A DNA stretch of 64,000 bases from Ancylobacter radicis. Its GTDB lineage: Bacteria > Pseudomonadota > Alphaproteobacteria > Rhizobiales > Xanthobacteraceae. Positions 48,952 through 58,144 of the stretch are shown here, one piece after another (position 1 is the first letter of the stretch; every line of letters starts with the position of its first letter). Made by a program: the position numbers and the translations under genes. The notes beneath the pieces are model-generated. The model made no database searches. It worked only from the letters and a program-made list of their open reading frames with translations, and was not told the DNA's origin. Location: the NCBI RefSeq assembly GCF_018449475.1, contig NZ_JAHCQH010000015.1, positions 620,001 through 684,000 on the forward strand. Reading direction: 5' to 3'.

Positions 48952-50058
48952 ATGAAGGGGCTTAAGGCCATATTCGGCTGGCTGCGGGGGCATGTCGGCT
49001 GGCATACGCTCGGCGTCGTCGCGAGCCTCGTCATCATCGGCATCGCTGCCGTGGTGCTCTACGAGATGCTTCGCAACATCCGCCCGGCGGAGGTATTCGA
49101 CGCGCTCACCGGCACGGAGCCGTGGCGGGTGGGCCTCGCCGCGCTGTTCGTGGCGGCGGCCTATTTCACCCTCACCTTCTATGACTGGTTCGCGCTGCGC
49201 ACCATCGGCAAGCCGCATGTGCCCTACCGCACCGCCGCGCTCGCCTCCTTCACCTCCTATTCCATCGGCCATAATATCGGCTTCTCCGCCTTCACCGGCG
49301 GCACGGTGCGCTACCGCATCTATTCGGCGCACGGCCTCGGCGCGATCGATGTCGCCAAGCTGTGCTTCATCACCGGGCTGACCTTCTGGCTGGGCAACAT
49401 CGCCATTCTCGGCCTCGGCATCTCGATCGAGCCCTGGGCGGCCAGCGCGGTCGACCAGTTGCCGCCCTGGGTCAACCGGCTGATCGGTCTCGGCCTGCTG
49501 GCCGGGCTGGCCGCCTATGCCGTATGGGTCGGGCTGAAGCCGCGCCGCATCGGCGTCGGCCAGGGGCACTGGACGGTAACGCTGCCGGGGACGAAGCTCA
49601 CCCTGCTGCAGATCGCCATCGGCATTATCGACCTGACCTGCTGCGCGGCGGCAATGTATGTGCTGATGCCGCAGAGCCCCTATATCGACCCGATCGCGCT
49701 CGGCGTCATCTTCATCTCGGCCACCCTGCTCGGCTTTGCCAGCCATGCGCCGGGCGGACTCGGCGTGTTCGACGCGGCGATGCTGGTGGCGCTGTCGCAA
49801 TTCGAGAAGGAGCCGCTGCTCGGCGCGCTGCTGCTGCTGCGGCTGCTCTACTACGTGACGCCCTTCGCTATCGCCCTGGTCGTTCTCGGCCTGCGCGAAC
49901 TGCGGATGAGCCGACGCAAGCGCGCCATTCCCCCGCCGTCCGTCTCGGTCGATCCGCTGGCCGAGCCGCCGGTTCTGGAACCCGACGCCGAGCTGGCGAC
50001 GGAGGCCGCCGGTCACGCCGCCATCAGTGGCGAGCCGCCGCGCCGCGCGGCAAGCTGA
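48952..50058 (+). CDS. UPF0104/LPG-synthase-type membrane protein (MprF-like flippase domain without synthetase)
   Basis: A 368-residue inner-membrane protein with about eight helices. SYSIGHNIGFSAFTGGTVRYRIYSAHGL and LLGFASHAPGGLGVFDAAMLV are the signatures of the membrane half of MprF/LPG synthase (YbhN/UPF0104). The cytosolic aminoacyl-transferase half is absent, so it cannot make lysyl-phosphatidylglycerol itself; lipid flipping is a possible role. The C-terminus is a Pro/Ala-rich tail. The 230 bp before it (48722-48951) show no promoter or gene I can support. Confidence 0.85.
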   Translation: MKGLKAIFGWLRGHVGWHTLGVVASLVIIGIAAVVLYEMLRNIRPAEVFDALTGTEPWRVGLAALFVAAAYFTLTFYDWFALRTIGKPHVPYRTAALASFTSYSIGHNIGFSAFTGGTVRYRIYSAHGLGAIDVAKLCFITGLTFWLGNIAILGLGISIEPWAASAVDQLPPWVNRLIGLGLLAGLAAYAVWVGLKPRRIGVGQGHWTVTLPGTKLTLLQIAIGIIDLTCCAAAMYVLMPQSPYIDPIALGVIFISATLLGFASHAPGGLGVFDAAMLVALSQFEKEPLLGALLLLRLLYYVTPFAIALVVLGLRELRMSRRKRAIPPPSVSVDPLAEPPVLEPDAELATEAAGHAAISGEPPRRAAS

Positions 50059-50114
50059 CCACCGCGCGAAGAGGCCTCCTTTAGGAAGCCTCGCGCAGCA
50101 CAGGCCAGAGATTT

Positions 50115-50172
50115 TTGTTCTGACGCATTTTCTTCACGCGAACCGGAATCCAGTTCGCTCGAAAAGGCTCTA
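50115..50172 (-). repeat. 58-bp dispersed repeat, copy 2
   Basis: This segment differs from 6670-6727 at three of 58 positions and lies in the same orientation. Again its right-hand CTA (50170-50172) is the TAG stop codon of the minus-strand gene that ends here (the DUF4412 gene). Both copies therefore sit immediately 3' of, and complete, a minus-strand reading frame, and both can form the same stem (GCGAA/TTCGC with flanking TTTTC/GAAAA). Confidence 0.85.
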
Positions 50173-50805
50173 GCGCAGCAGGCCGGGAAGGCTGGGCATC
50201 ATGCCCTGCATGCCGGAGGGCAGGCGCGTCACCTTCACACCGGGCGGCAGCTCGAACAGCGCCGGGTCCTGCGGCCCGCGCACCAGCTCGATCGCCTCGA
50301 ACACGATCTGCGGCTTGCCGTTCACCTCGGCGCGCGCCCGCACCGTGATTCCGTCAGAGGTGATGCAGGCCTCGACCGGCGTGCCGCTGCGATCCTCGCG
50401 CGTGCGCCAGATGTCGCAGATCTCGCCGGCCACACGGTCCTCGCCGCCGCGCGTGCCCTCGCCGCCCGGATCGGCGGCGGCGAAGTCCGCCGGAAGCTCG
50501 ACGTCGAAGGCGCGGTTGCCCATGCCGGGAATGGCGACCAGCATCAGCATGCGGTTGCGGGCGAGGTCGACGATGCCCGTCATGTCGCCGGGCATTCCCG
50601 GCTGGCTCACCTCGAACCGCATCCGCTCGCCCTTATGGGCGAGCTTCATGCGCGAATCCTCCGGCCCACGGGCGGTCAGGCTGTAGTCGACCTGGGGACG
50701 CGGCAGCTTCTCAGCCGCGAGTGCCGGGGCCGGTACCCACGCCAAGGCGCCCCCGCAGGCGAGGGTTGCCAGCCACACCGGCAGGATCGGACCATTTGTC
50801 AGCAT
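50170..50805 (-). CDS. DUF4412 family exported protein
   Basis: A 211-residue protein with a signal peptide ending near APALAAE. The mature part (VDYSLTARGPEDSRMKLAHKGERMRFEV, MTGIVDLARNRMLMLV, KPQIVFEAIELVRGPQDPALFELPPGVKVTRLP) has the DUF4412 layout of beta strands seen in LolA-like folds. Function unknown; a lipid- or hydrophobe-binding role is plausible. The ATG 50805 is preceded by GGAGG at 8 bp; ATG 50817 is rejected. It follows ppk2 by 15 bp and is surely cotranscribed with it. The TAG stop comes from the 58-bp repeat. Confidence 0.75.
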   Translation of the reverse strand: MLTNGPILPVWLATLACGGALAWVPAPALAAEKLPRPQVDYSLTARGPEDSRMKLAHKGERMRFEVSQPGMPGDMTGIVDLARNRMLMLVAIPGMGNRAFDVELPADFAAADPGGEGTRGGEDRVAGEICDIWRTREDRSGTPVEACITSDGITVRARAEVNGKPQIVFEAIELVRGPQDPALFELPPGVKVTRLPSGMQGMMPSLPGLLR

Positions 50806-50820
50806 AACGACCTCCACCTC

Positions 50821-51807
50821 TCAGAACGCATGTCGTTCCAGAAAGGTCCCGCCATCCATGACGATGGCGGGGTCGGGAACCCCGACAATCCGGTCATCGC
50901 GCCCCTCATAGGGCAGATGCGAGAGAATCTGCCGGATCGCGCCGAGCCGCGCCCGCATCTTGTCGTTGGAGAGCACAGCGGTCCAGGGGCCGGCCGGGCT
51001 GTGGCTGGCCTCGATCATCGCGTTGCGAGCGGCGGAAATCGCGTCCCAGCGCGAGGGCGCCGACAGGTCGACGGGCGAAAGCTTCCACTGCTTCAGTGGG
51101 TCCTTGTGGCGGGCGTGCAGGCGCTTGAGCTGCATTTCCCGGCCAATGTCGAGCCAGATCTTGAACAGGCGGATCCCGTCATCCACCAGCATCTTCTCGA
51201 AGGTCGGCACCTGGTCGAGGAACTGGGCGGTCTGCGCCGGGGTGCAGTAGCCCATCACCGGCTCGACGACGGCCCGGTTGTACCAGGAGCGGTCGAACAT
51301 CACGATCTCGCCCTTATAGGGCATGTGCGCGACATAACGCTGGAAATACCATTGCGCGCGCTCGATCTCGGTCGGCTTGTCGAGCGCCACCACCCGCACA
51401 TAGCGCGGGTTGAGATGCTGCACGAAGCGGTGGATCGTGCCGCCCTTGCCGGCCGCATCGCGCCCCTCGAAGACGATGACGATGCGCTCGCCCGCCTTCT
51501 TCACCCATTCCTGCACCTTGAGCAGTTCGATCTGCAGCAGCCGCAGATCATCCTCATAATCGCCGCGCTTGGGCCGGTCGGTGTAGGGGTAGTTGCCGCT
51601 GCCATAGGCCCGGCTGTCGATGATGTCCGGCAGTTCCGGGGCATCGACCGAGAAGTCGGCCAGCGCGCGGGCCAGCATGCTTTCGGGATTCTCGATCCCG
51701 CCCGTCGCGGCAGTCCCATGGCCCGCGGTCGCCTTGTTGGCGTCCTTGGCGGCCTGTTTGGCGGCGGATTTTTTCGACCCGACCGATTTCTCCGGCTTCT
51801 TCGTCAT
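50821..51807 (-). CDS. ppk2: Polyphosphate kinase 2 (PPK2 family)
   Basis: A 328-residue cytoplasmic kinase transferring phosphate between polyphosphate and nucleotides. The Walker A loop FEGRDAAGKGGTI (about 113-125), the Walker B VMFDRSWYNR (169-178) and the lid region with RHKDPLKQWKLSP are present, which fits class I PPK2 (NDP to NTP), though class cannot be proven by eye. Residues 1-40 form a Lys/Ala-rich, probably disordered tail. It lies back to back with phoR, making a phosphate-storage link likely; I see no Pho box in the 118-bp gap. Confidence 0.93.
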   Translation of the reverse strand: MTKKPEKSVGSKKSAAKQAAKDANKATAGHGTAATGGIENPESMLARALADFSVDAPELPDIIDSRAYGSGNYPYTDRPKRGDYEDDLRLLQIELLKVQEWVKKAGERIVIVFEGRDAAGKGGTIHRFVQHLNPRYVRVVALDKPTEIERAQWYFQRYVAHMPYKGEIVMFDRSWYNRAVVEPVMGYCTPAQTAQFLDQVPTFEKMLVDDGIRLFKIWLDIGREMQLKRLHARHKDPLKQWKLSPVDLSAPSRWDAISAARNAMIEASHSPAGPWTAVLSNDKMRARLGAIRQILSHLPYEGRDDRIVGVPDPAIVMDGGTFLERHAF

Positions 51808-51925
51808 ATGGAAGCCTCTCGCCTGTACAATAAGGAAGGGATTCGTTCATGCTCATGCATGGGGGCCGATTCAGCATCGGCGCGACGAGCATAGCGAATT
51901 CCCCCTGTCTCAGGAATCGGTCGAC

Positions 51926-53299
51926 ATGGCCAGCAGCGATCCAGCCCCTTTTGCGGAAGACACGCTGTATGAGCGGGTGCTCGGCGCGCGCTGGGCGCTG
52001 CTCGCGGCGGCGCTCGGCCTTGGCGGCGCCGTGTGGGCGGATGCTCTTGCCCCGCTCCCGGCGGTGATGATCGGGGCCCTCGTGCTGCTCGGCGCGTTCC
52101 TGCCCGGCCGGCGCCGGCCGGTGGTCGCCGCGCTGGCCCGCCTCGCCACGCAGGGCGAGCCGAAGCCGCTGCGCCTCGGCGCCGGCGAGGAACGCCTCAC
52201 CGCTTTGGTGCGCGCCCTGCCGGAGGCCGCGCTGTTGCTCGATCCGCGCGGCACCGTGCTGGTCGCCAACGCCCGCGCCAAGGGCATGGTCGCCAGCGTG
52301 CGGGTGGGCGACCCGGTCTCCTTCGCGGTACGCGTGCCGGAAGTGCTGGAGGCGATCCGCGCCGCCATCGCCGACGGCCAGCCGCGCCGCATCGAATTTG
52401 CCGAGCGCGTGCCGATCGACCGCTGGCTGCGCGCCGACATCGTGCCGATCCGCTCCAGCGAGGCGAAGGGCGAGGGGCGTGGCGACAGCCGCGCCGATTT
52501 CCGCACCGAGGCCCAGCGGCGCGCGACCGATGCCGTGCTGGTGAGCTTCGTCGATCTCACCCAGCAGCGGCGCATCGAGCAGATGCGGGTCGACTTCATC
52601 GCCAATGCCAGCCATGAGCTGCGCACCCCGCTGGCCTCGCTGTCCGGCTTCATCGAGACGCTGCAGGGCCCGGCCCGCAACGACACCCATGCCCGCGAAC
52701 GCTTCCTCAAGATCATGGGCGAGCAGGCGCGGCGCATGTCGCGCCTCATTGACGACCTGCTGTCGCTCTCGCGCATCGAGCTGAACGCCCATATGCGGCC
52801 CGAGACGGAACTCGACCTTGTCGGCATCGTCGGCCATGTGCGCGACACGCTCGCCCCGCTCGGCCGCGAGCGCGGGGTGGAGATCGGCCTCACCCATCCG
52901 GCTATGCCGGTGAAGGTGCGCGGCGATCGCGACGAACTGTTCCGGGTGTTCGAGAATCTGGTCGAGAACGCCTTGAAATATGGTGGCTCGGGCGGCAGGG
53001 TCGAGATCAGCGTCGCGCGCGAGGGCGGGGACGCGATCGTCTCGATCCGCGATTACGGCCCCGGCATCGCCCCCGAACATGTGCCGCGCCTCACCGAGCG
53101 TTTCTACCGCGTCGACACCGCCCATTCGCGCGAACAGGGCGGCACCGGCCTCGGCCTCGCCATCGTGAAACACATCGTGGCCCGGCATCGCGGGCGGCTC
53201 GGCATCGAGAGCACGCCGGGCGAAGGCTCGACCTTTTCCGTGCGGCTCGCCGCAGACGCTTCGGACGGGTCGGAAAGCAACGCTGCATCAGCGGCTTAG
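51926..53299 (+). CDS. phoR: Phosphate regulon sensor histidine kinase PhoR
   Basis: PhoR phosphorylates PhoB when phosphate is scarce, with PstSCAB/PhoU as the sensor input. The 457-residue protein has two short N-terminal membrane helices (about 21-60), a PAS domain (about 90-215), the HisKA box DFIANASHELRTPLAS (His230) and an ATPase with NLVENALKYGG, DYGPGIAPEHV and GGTGLGLAIVKH. It has almost no periplasmic loop, as in other PhoR proteins. ATG 51926 is chosen because the open frame upstream lies in ppk2. A Pho box begins 2 bp after its stop. Confidence 0.95.
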   Translation: MASSDPAPFAEDTLYERVLGARWALLAAALGLGGAVWADALAPLPAVMIGALVLLGAFLPGRRRPVVAALARLATQGEPKPLRLGAGEERLTALVRALPEAALLLDPRGTVLVANARAKGMVASVRVGDPVSFAVRVPEVLEAIRAAIADGQPRRIEFAERVPIDRWLRADIVPIRSSEAKGEGRGDSRADFRTEAQRRATDAVLVSFVDLTQQRRIEQMRVDFIANASHELRTPLASLSGFIETLQGPARNDTHARERFLKIMGEQARRMSRLIDDLLSLSRIELNAHMRPETELDLVGIVGHVRDTLAPLGRERGVEIGLTHPAMPVKVRGDRDELFRVFENLVENALKYGGSGGRVEISVAREGGDAIVSIRDYGPGIAPEHVPRLTERFYRVDTAHSREQGGTGLGLAIVKHIVARHRGRLGIESTPGEGSTFSVRLAADASDGSESNAASAA

Positions 53300-53300
53300 C

Positions 53301-53329
53301 CTGTCATCAAGACGTCATTCCAAAGTCAT
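53301..53329 (+). promoter_or_regulatory. Three-unit Pho box upstream of pstS
   Basis: CTGTCAT (53301-53307), ACGTCAT (53312-53318) and AAGTCAT (53323-53329) repeat at exactly 11-bp intervals with 4-bp AT-leaning spacers, the classic PhoB tandem direct repeat. A -10-like TAGATA (53351-53356) lies 21 bp after the last unit, with PhoB replacing the -35 element. This places pstS and probably pstCAB-phoU-phoB under phosphate-starvation control, separately from phoR. Confidence 0.9.
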
Positions 53330-53448
53330 AGAACCGTGGCGCCGGGAGGTTAGATATACCCCCGCCACCCATTTCCGCCGTTTTCGGCCATCGGAGCATG
53401 CGGGCACTGGCCCGTATGCTGCTGGTCATCCAGCTCAGGAGAGCATCC

Positions 53449-54489
53449 TTGAAAATCACCCACATCCTCGGCGCTGCCGCGCTGTCCTTCAGTGCCCTTC
53501 TGTCCGGGACCGCCTTCGCGGCCGACATCAACGGCGCCGGCGCGTCCTTCCCGGCCCCGGTGTATCAGGCGTGGGCTGCGGCCTATAAGGAGAAGACCGG
53601 CACGGGCCTGAACTATCAGTCGATCGGCTCCGGCGGCGGTCAGAACCAGATCGTCAACCGCACCGTCGATTTCGGCGCTTCCGACGCGCCGATGAAGGAC
53701 GACAAGCTCGAATCCGCCAACCTGCTGCAGTTCCCGACCGTGATCGGCTCGGTCGTCGCGATCTTCAACCTCGACGGCGTTGACTCGCTGGTGCTCGACG
53801 GTCCGGTGCTCGCCGAGATCTACCAGGGCAAGATCACCAAGTGGAACGACCCCAAGATCGCCGCGCTGAACAAGGGCGCCAAGCTGCCCGAGACCGCGAT
53901 CGTTCCGGTCTATCGTTCGGACAGCTCGGGCACCTCGTTCGTGTTCACCTCCTACCTCGCCTCGGCCAATGGCGACTGGAAGTCCGCCGTCGGCGCCGCC
54001 ACCTCCGTTCAGTGGCCGGTCGGCGCGGGCGCAAAGGGCAATGAAGGCGTTGCCGGCACCGTGAAGAACACCAAGGGCGCCATCGGCTACGTCGAGTTCA
54101 TCTACGCCGCCGCCAACAAGCTGACCGCCGCCGACCTCGTCAACAAGGCCGGCAAGGTCGTGAAGCCCGAGACCAAGGCGTTCATGGAAGCCGCCGCTGC
54201 CGCCGATTGGAAGGGTGCGAAGAACTTCGCCGCCTCGATGATCGACACCGCCGGCCCGGGCGCCTGGCCGATCACCTCGGCGACCTACATCCTGCTGCCG
54301 AAGAACCCGACCAACGCCACGCAGTCGGCCGAGGCCATCAAGTTCTTCAACTGGGCCTACACCGCTGAAGGCGACGCCGTCGCCGAGAAGCTGCATTACA
54401 TCCCGCTCCCGGACTCGGTCGTCACCGACATCAAGAAGGCCTGGGCCACCGAAGTGAAGGCTGACGGCAAGGCTGTCTGGACCAACTGA
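53449..54489 (+). CDS. pstS: Phosphate ABC transporter, periplasmic phosphate-binding protein
   Basis: PstS captures phosphate in the periplasm. The 346-residue precursor has a signal peptide cleaved after GTAFA, then ADINGAGASFPAPVYQAW, NYQSIGSGGGQNQI, FGASDAPM and VYRSDSSGTSFVFTSYL, whose Ser/Asp/Arg residues coordinate phosphate. The start is TTG 53449: AGGAGAG stands just upstream and the signal peptide begins at once, whereas the ATG 53398 would add a leader through the untranslated region. Codon use is the strongly biased type of an abundant protein. Controlled by the Pho box above. Confidence 0.96.
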   Translation: MKITHILGAAALSFSALLSGTAFAADINGAGASFPAPVYQAWAAAYKEKTGTGLNYQSIGSGGGQNQIVNRTVDFGASDAPMKDDKLESANLLQFPTVIGSVVAIFNLDGVDSLVLDGPVLAEIYQGKITKWNDPKIAALNKGAKLPETAIVPVYRSDSSGTSFVFTSYLASANGDWKSAVGAATSVQWPVGAGAKGNEGVAGTVKNTKGAIGYVEFIYAAANKLTAADLVNKAGKVVKPETKAFMEAAAAADWKGAKNFAASMIDTAGPGAWPITSATYILLPKNPTNATQSAEAIKFFNWAYTAEGDAVAEKLHYIPLPDSVVTDIKKAWATEVKADGKAVWTN

Positions 54490-54501
54490 TCTTTATTGAT
54501 C

Positions 54502-54546
54502 CACGAAAAAGAGGGGCGGCCGTTGCGGCGGCTGCCCCTTCTCGTG
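54502..54546 (+). terminator. Hairpin after pstS
   Basis: CACGA and CTCGTG ends plus AGAGGGGC / GCCCCTTCT and an inner GGCCG / CGGCT stem make a long structure 13 bp after the pstS stop. It lacks a clean T tract. It probably terminates part of the transcripts and protects the pstS message, explaining the expected excess of PstS over PstCAB. The remaining 180 bp before pstC hold no other feature I can support. Confidence 0.7.
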
Positions 54547-54728
54547 AGCGCCGCCTGATAGTACCCGCGGCGAATCCCGCGGCCGTTGCCAAACCGGCAT
54601 CGCCGGTCCGGCATGACGCCGCCGCCACGCCCCCGACATGACGCACGAGACGCCTTAGCGAGCCCCCGCGCGCACACCCGGTCCCCTCAGGGGTCCACGC
54701 CCGACGGCGCTGACAGGATCACAGACAC

Positions 54729-55700
54729 ATGGACGCCACGCTTACCGGAAACCAAGCGGCCATGGCCGCCGCGCGCAAGCCTACCGGCCGCCTCAGCGAC
54801 CCCATCTTCGTCGGGCTGCTCTGGACCAGCGGCATCTTCGTGCTGATCCTGCTCGGCCTGATCATCGCCATGCTGTTCGAGGGCGGTCTGCCCGCGCTGC
54901 GCGAGTTTGGCCTGAGCTTCATCTGGTCGACGACCTGGAACCCGGTCACCGAGGTGTTCGGCGCCGGCGTCATGGTGTTCGGCACCGTCTTCAGCGCCGT
55001 GATCGCGGTGATCATCGCCCTGCCGCTGTCCTTCGGCATCGCCTTCTTCCTGACCGAGATCGCGCCGCAGCAGCTTCGCCGGCCGATCGGCGTCGCCATC
55101 CAGCTCCTCGCCGCCATTCCCTCGATCATCTACGGCATGTGGGGCTTCTTCGTCATCGTGCCGCTGATGGCCGCCTATGTGCAGCCGCCGCTGATCGAAT
55201 GGCTCGGCCCGATCCCCGTGCTCGGCGCGCTGTTCCAGGGCCCGCCGCTTGGCGCGGGCATGCTGACCGCCGGCCTGATCATGGCGATCATGATCCTGCC
55301 CTTCATCACCGCCATGTTCGTCGAGGTGCTGGAATCGGTGCCGCCGATGATCAAGGAATCGGCCTATGGCGTGGGCGCGACCACCTATGAAGTGTACCGC
55401 AACGTCTCGGTGCCCTATGGCCGTACCGCCATGGTCGGCGCGGTGATGCTCGGCCTCGGCCGCGCGCTGGGCGAGACCATGGCCGTGACCTTCGTCATCG
55501 GCAATGCGACGCGCATGTCGGTCTCGCTGTTCGCGCCGGGCGCCACCATCGCCTCCACCATCGCCAACGAATTCCCGGAGGCCTCCAACGGCTCGCTCAA
55601 GCTGCAGTCGCTGCTGGAACTCGGCTTCATCCTCTTCGTCATCTCCTTCATCGTCCTGGCGCTCTCGCGGCTGCTGGTCCGCTCGAAGCTCAAGGGTTGA
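54729..55700 (+). CDS. pstC: Phosphate ABC transporter permease PstC
   Basis: One of the two membrane channels of the Pst system. The 323-residue protein has about six helices and the EAA-type loop ESAYGVGATTYEVYRNVSVPYGR, with LGLGRALGETMAVTFVIGN following, the typical PstC end. IPSIIYGMWGFFVIVPLM contains conserved residues of the family. AGGATC lies 9 bp before the ATG. Next gene pstA starts 9 bp after the stop. Confidence 0.96.
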   Translation: MDATLTGNQAAMAAARKPTGRLSDPIFVGLLWTSGIFVLILLGLIIAMLFEGGLPALREFGLSFIWSTTWNPVTEVFGAGVMVFGTVFSAVIAVIIALPLSFGIAFFLTEIAPQQLRRPIGVAIQLLAAIPSIIYGMWGFFVIVPLMAAYVQPPLIEWLGPIPVLGALFQGPPLGAGMLTAGLIMAIMILPFITAMFVEVLESVPPMIKESAYGVGATTYEVYRNVSVPYGRTAMVGAVMLGLGRALGETMAVTFVIGNATRMSVSLFAPGATIASTIANEFPEASNGSLKLQSLLELGFILFVISFIVLALSRLLVRSKLKG

Positions 55701-55709
55701 GGAAAGCAC

Positions 55710-56543
55710 ATGTCATCGCTCGCCCGTCGCCGCGCCACCGACTACACCGTCAAGGTCATTTCCACCGGCTTCGCCGCGCTCTCGCTCGTCCTGCTCGCCT
55801 GGATCCTCTGGACCCTGGTGGCGCGGGGCCTGCCGGCCCTCGGCCCGCATGTGTTCACCAAGATCACCGCGCCTCCGGGCGCGGGCGGCGGTCTGCTTAA
55901 CGCCATTGTCGGCTCGCTGATCCAGATCAGCGTCGCCCTGGTCATCGGCACGCCGATCGGCCTGATGTGCGGCACCTTCCTCGCCGAGCACGGCAAGAAC
56001 ACGCAGATCGGCAATGCCGTGCGCTTCGTCAATGACGTGCTGCTCTCGGCACCCTCGATCCTAATCGGCCTGTTCGTCTACCAGCTCATGGTCGTGCCGA
56101 TCGGCGGCTTCTCCGGCTGGGCAGGCTCCTTCGCGCTCGCCATCATCATCATCCCGGTAGTCGTGCGCACCACCGAGGACATGCTGAACCTGGTGCCGAT
56201 CGGCCTGCGCGAGGCGGCCTTCGCACTCGGCGCGCCGGCGTGGAAGGTCGTCACCCTGGTCACCTGGCGGGCGGCACGCGCCGGCATCGTCACCGGCATC
56301 CTGCTGGCCGTGGCCCGCGCTGCCGGCGAGACGGCCCCGCTGCTGTTCACCTCGCTCGGCAATAATGGCTGGTCGCTGGACCTCGGCGTGCCCATGGCGT
56401 CTCTGCCGATCGCCATCTATCAATACGCTGCCAGCCCCTTCGAGGACTGGGTCGCCCTGGCCTGGGCCGGCGCCCTTATCATCACCGTCGGGGTGCTCAC
56501 CCTGAACATCCTTTCCCGCCTCGTCCTGGCGAAGATGAAGTGA
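55710..56543 (+). CDS. pstA: Phosphate ABC transporter permease PstA
   Basis: The second membrane subunit, 277 residues and about six helices. [26 protein letters not shown] and the EAA loop [25 protein letters not shown], then [23 protein letters not shown], are diagnostic of PstA. GAGGAAA precedes the ATG. pstB begins 8 bp after the stop. Confidence 0.96.
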   Translation: MSSLARRRATDYTVKVISTGFAALSLVLLAWILWTLVARGLPALGPHVFTKITAPPGAGGGLLNAIVGSLIQISVALVIGTPIGLMCGTFLAEHGKNTQIGNAVRFVNDVLLSAPSILIGLFVYQLMVVPIGGFSGWAGSFALAIIIIPVVVRTTEDMLNLVPIGLREAAFALGAPAWKVVTLVTWRAARAGIVTGILLAVARAAGETAPLLFTSLGNNGWSLDLGVPMASLPIAIYQYAASPFEDWVALAWAGALIITVGVLTLNILSRLVLAKMK

Positions 56544-56551
56544 GACGGACC

Positions 56552-57373
56552 ATGAATTTCGCGACCGACACGTCGATCGACATCGCCTCCGCCGTGAACC
56601 GCGCCACCGCGCCGTCCGCCGAGCCCAAGCTCAAGGTTGAGGGGCTGAACTTCTTCTATGGCGACAACCACGCCCTGAAGAACATCAATTTCGACATTCC
56701 CGAGAAGCGCGTCACCGCGATGATCGGGCCGTCGGGCTGCGGCAAGTCCACCCTGCTGCGCATCTTCAACCGCATGTTCCAGCTCTATCCGGGCCAGCGC
56801 GCGGAAGGCAAGATCCTGTTCGACGGGGTGGACCTGCTGAGCAAGGACCTCGACTCCACCGTCGTGCGCTCGCGCATCGGCATGGTGTTCCAGAAGCCGA
56901 CGCCGTTCCCGATGTCGATCTATGACAACATCGCCTTCGGCGTGAAGCTGCACGAGAAGCTCTCCAAGGCCCAGATGGACGAGCGCGTGGAATGGTGCCT
57001 GCGCAAGGCCGCGATCTGGGAGGAGACCAAGGACCGTCTCCACACCTCGGCGCTCGGCATGTCCGGCGGCCAGCAGCAGCGCCTGTGCATCGCCCGTACC
57101 ATCGCGGTGCGGCCGGAAGTGATCCTGCTCGACGAGCCCACCTCGGCGCTCGACCCGATCTCCACCTCGAAGATCGAGGACCTGATCGACGAGCTGAAGC
57201 AGGAATTCACCATCGTCATCGTGACGCACAACATGCAGCAGGCGGCCCGCTGCGCCGACATCACCTCGTTCTTCTATCTGGGCGAGCTGATCGAGGTGGC
57301 CGCCTCCAACGAGATTTTCACCAATCCGCGCGAGGCCCGCACCCGCGACTACATCACCGGCCGCTTCGGCTGA
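56552..57373 (+). CDS. pstB: Phosphate ABC transporter ATP-binding protein PstB
   Basis: The ATPase of the Pst importer, 273 residues. Walker A is [13 protein letters not shown], the Q loop [17 protein letters not shown], the ABC signature [15 protein letters not shown] and Walker [17 protein letters not shown]; the C-terminal [28 protein letters not shown] is the PstB-specific end. ATG 56552 is chosen; a GTG at 56540 would overlap the pstA stop. An N-terminal 20-residue extension precedes the first strand. Confidence 0.97.
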   Translation: MNFATDTSIDIASAVNRATAPSAEPKLKVEGLNFFYGDNHALKNINFDIPEKRVTAMIGPSGCGKSTLLRIFNRMFQLYPGQRAEGKILFDGVDLLSKDLDSTVVRSRIGMVFQKPTPFPMSIYDNIAFGVKLHEKLSKAQMDERVEWCLRKAAIWEETKDRLHTSALGMSGGQQQRLCIARTIAVRPEVILLDEPTSALDPISTSKIEDLIDELKQEFTIVIVTHNMQQAARCADITSFFYLGELIEVAASNEIFTNPREARTRDYITGRFG

Positions 57374-57395
57374 GCCAGCGGCACAGGAGCCTCCC

Positions 57396-58109
57396 ATGAC
57401 CGAACACATCGTTTCGTCCTTCGATAACGACCTCAAGGAGCTCAGCCGCCGGGTGGTGGAGATGGGCGGCCAGTCGGAGCGCCTCGTCGCCGACTCGGTT
57501 GAGGCCCTGGTCAAGCGCGACACCGAGCTCGCCCAGAAGGTGATCGTGCTCGACGGCCCGGTCGATCTGCTGCAGCGGGAGATCGAGGAAAAGGCGATCC
57601 TCACCATCGCCCGCCGCCAGCCCCTGGCCGGCGATCTGCGCGAGATCGTCGCCGCCATGCGCATCGCCAACGACCTTGAGCGCATCGGCGACCTCGCCAA
57701 GAACACCAGCAAGCGCGTGCTCGCGCTGACTGGCGAATTCCACCCGCAGAAGCTGGTGCGCGGCGTGGAGCACATGTCGGGCCTGGTGCTGGAGCAGCTC
57801 AAGATGGTGCTGGATTCCTATGCCAGCCGCGAGGATGCCCGCGCTCTCGAAGTCTGGCGCCGCGACGGCGACGTCGACGTGCTCTACACCTCGCTGTTCC
57901 GCGAACTCCTCACCTATATGATGGAAGATCCGCGCAACATCTCGCTGTGCACGCATCTGCTGTTCTGCGCCAAGAACATCGAGCGCATCGGCGACCACGC
58001 CACCAACATCGCCGAGACCGTGCACTATCTCGCCACCGGGCAGTTGCTCACCGACGAGCGGCCGAAGCAGGACACGACCAGCCTCACCTCAATGCCCTTC
58101 CCGGCCTGA
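57396..58109 (+). CDS. phoU: Phosphate signalling protein PhoU
   Basis: PhoU connects PstSCAB to PhoR and represses the Pho response when phosphate is plentiful. The 237-residue all-helical protein has two three-helix bundles with the metal-binding motifs EKAILTIARRQPLAGDLREIVAAM (first half) and the matching CTHLLFCAKNIERIGDHATNIAE (second half). Only 22 bp after pstB, with AGGAG upstream, so it is in the same operon. Confidence 0.95.
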   Translation: MTEHIVSSFDNDLKELSRRVVEMGGQSERLVADSVEALVKRDTELAQKVIVLDGPVDLLQREIEEKAILTIARRQPLAGDLREIVAAMRIANDLERIGDLAKNTSKRVLALTGEFHPQKLVRGVEHMSGLVLEQLKMVLDSYASREDARALEVWRRDGDVDVLYTSLFRELLTYMMEDPRNISLCTHLLFCAKNIERIGDHATNIAETVHYLATGQLLTDERPKQDTTSLTSMPFPA

Positions 58110-58144
58110 CATGGCCGGCGTGAACGACGAGCGGGGATGAGGTC

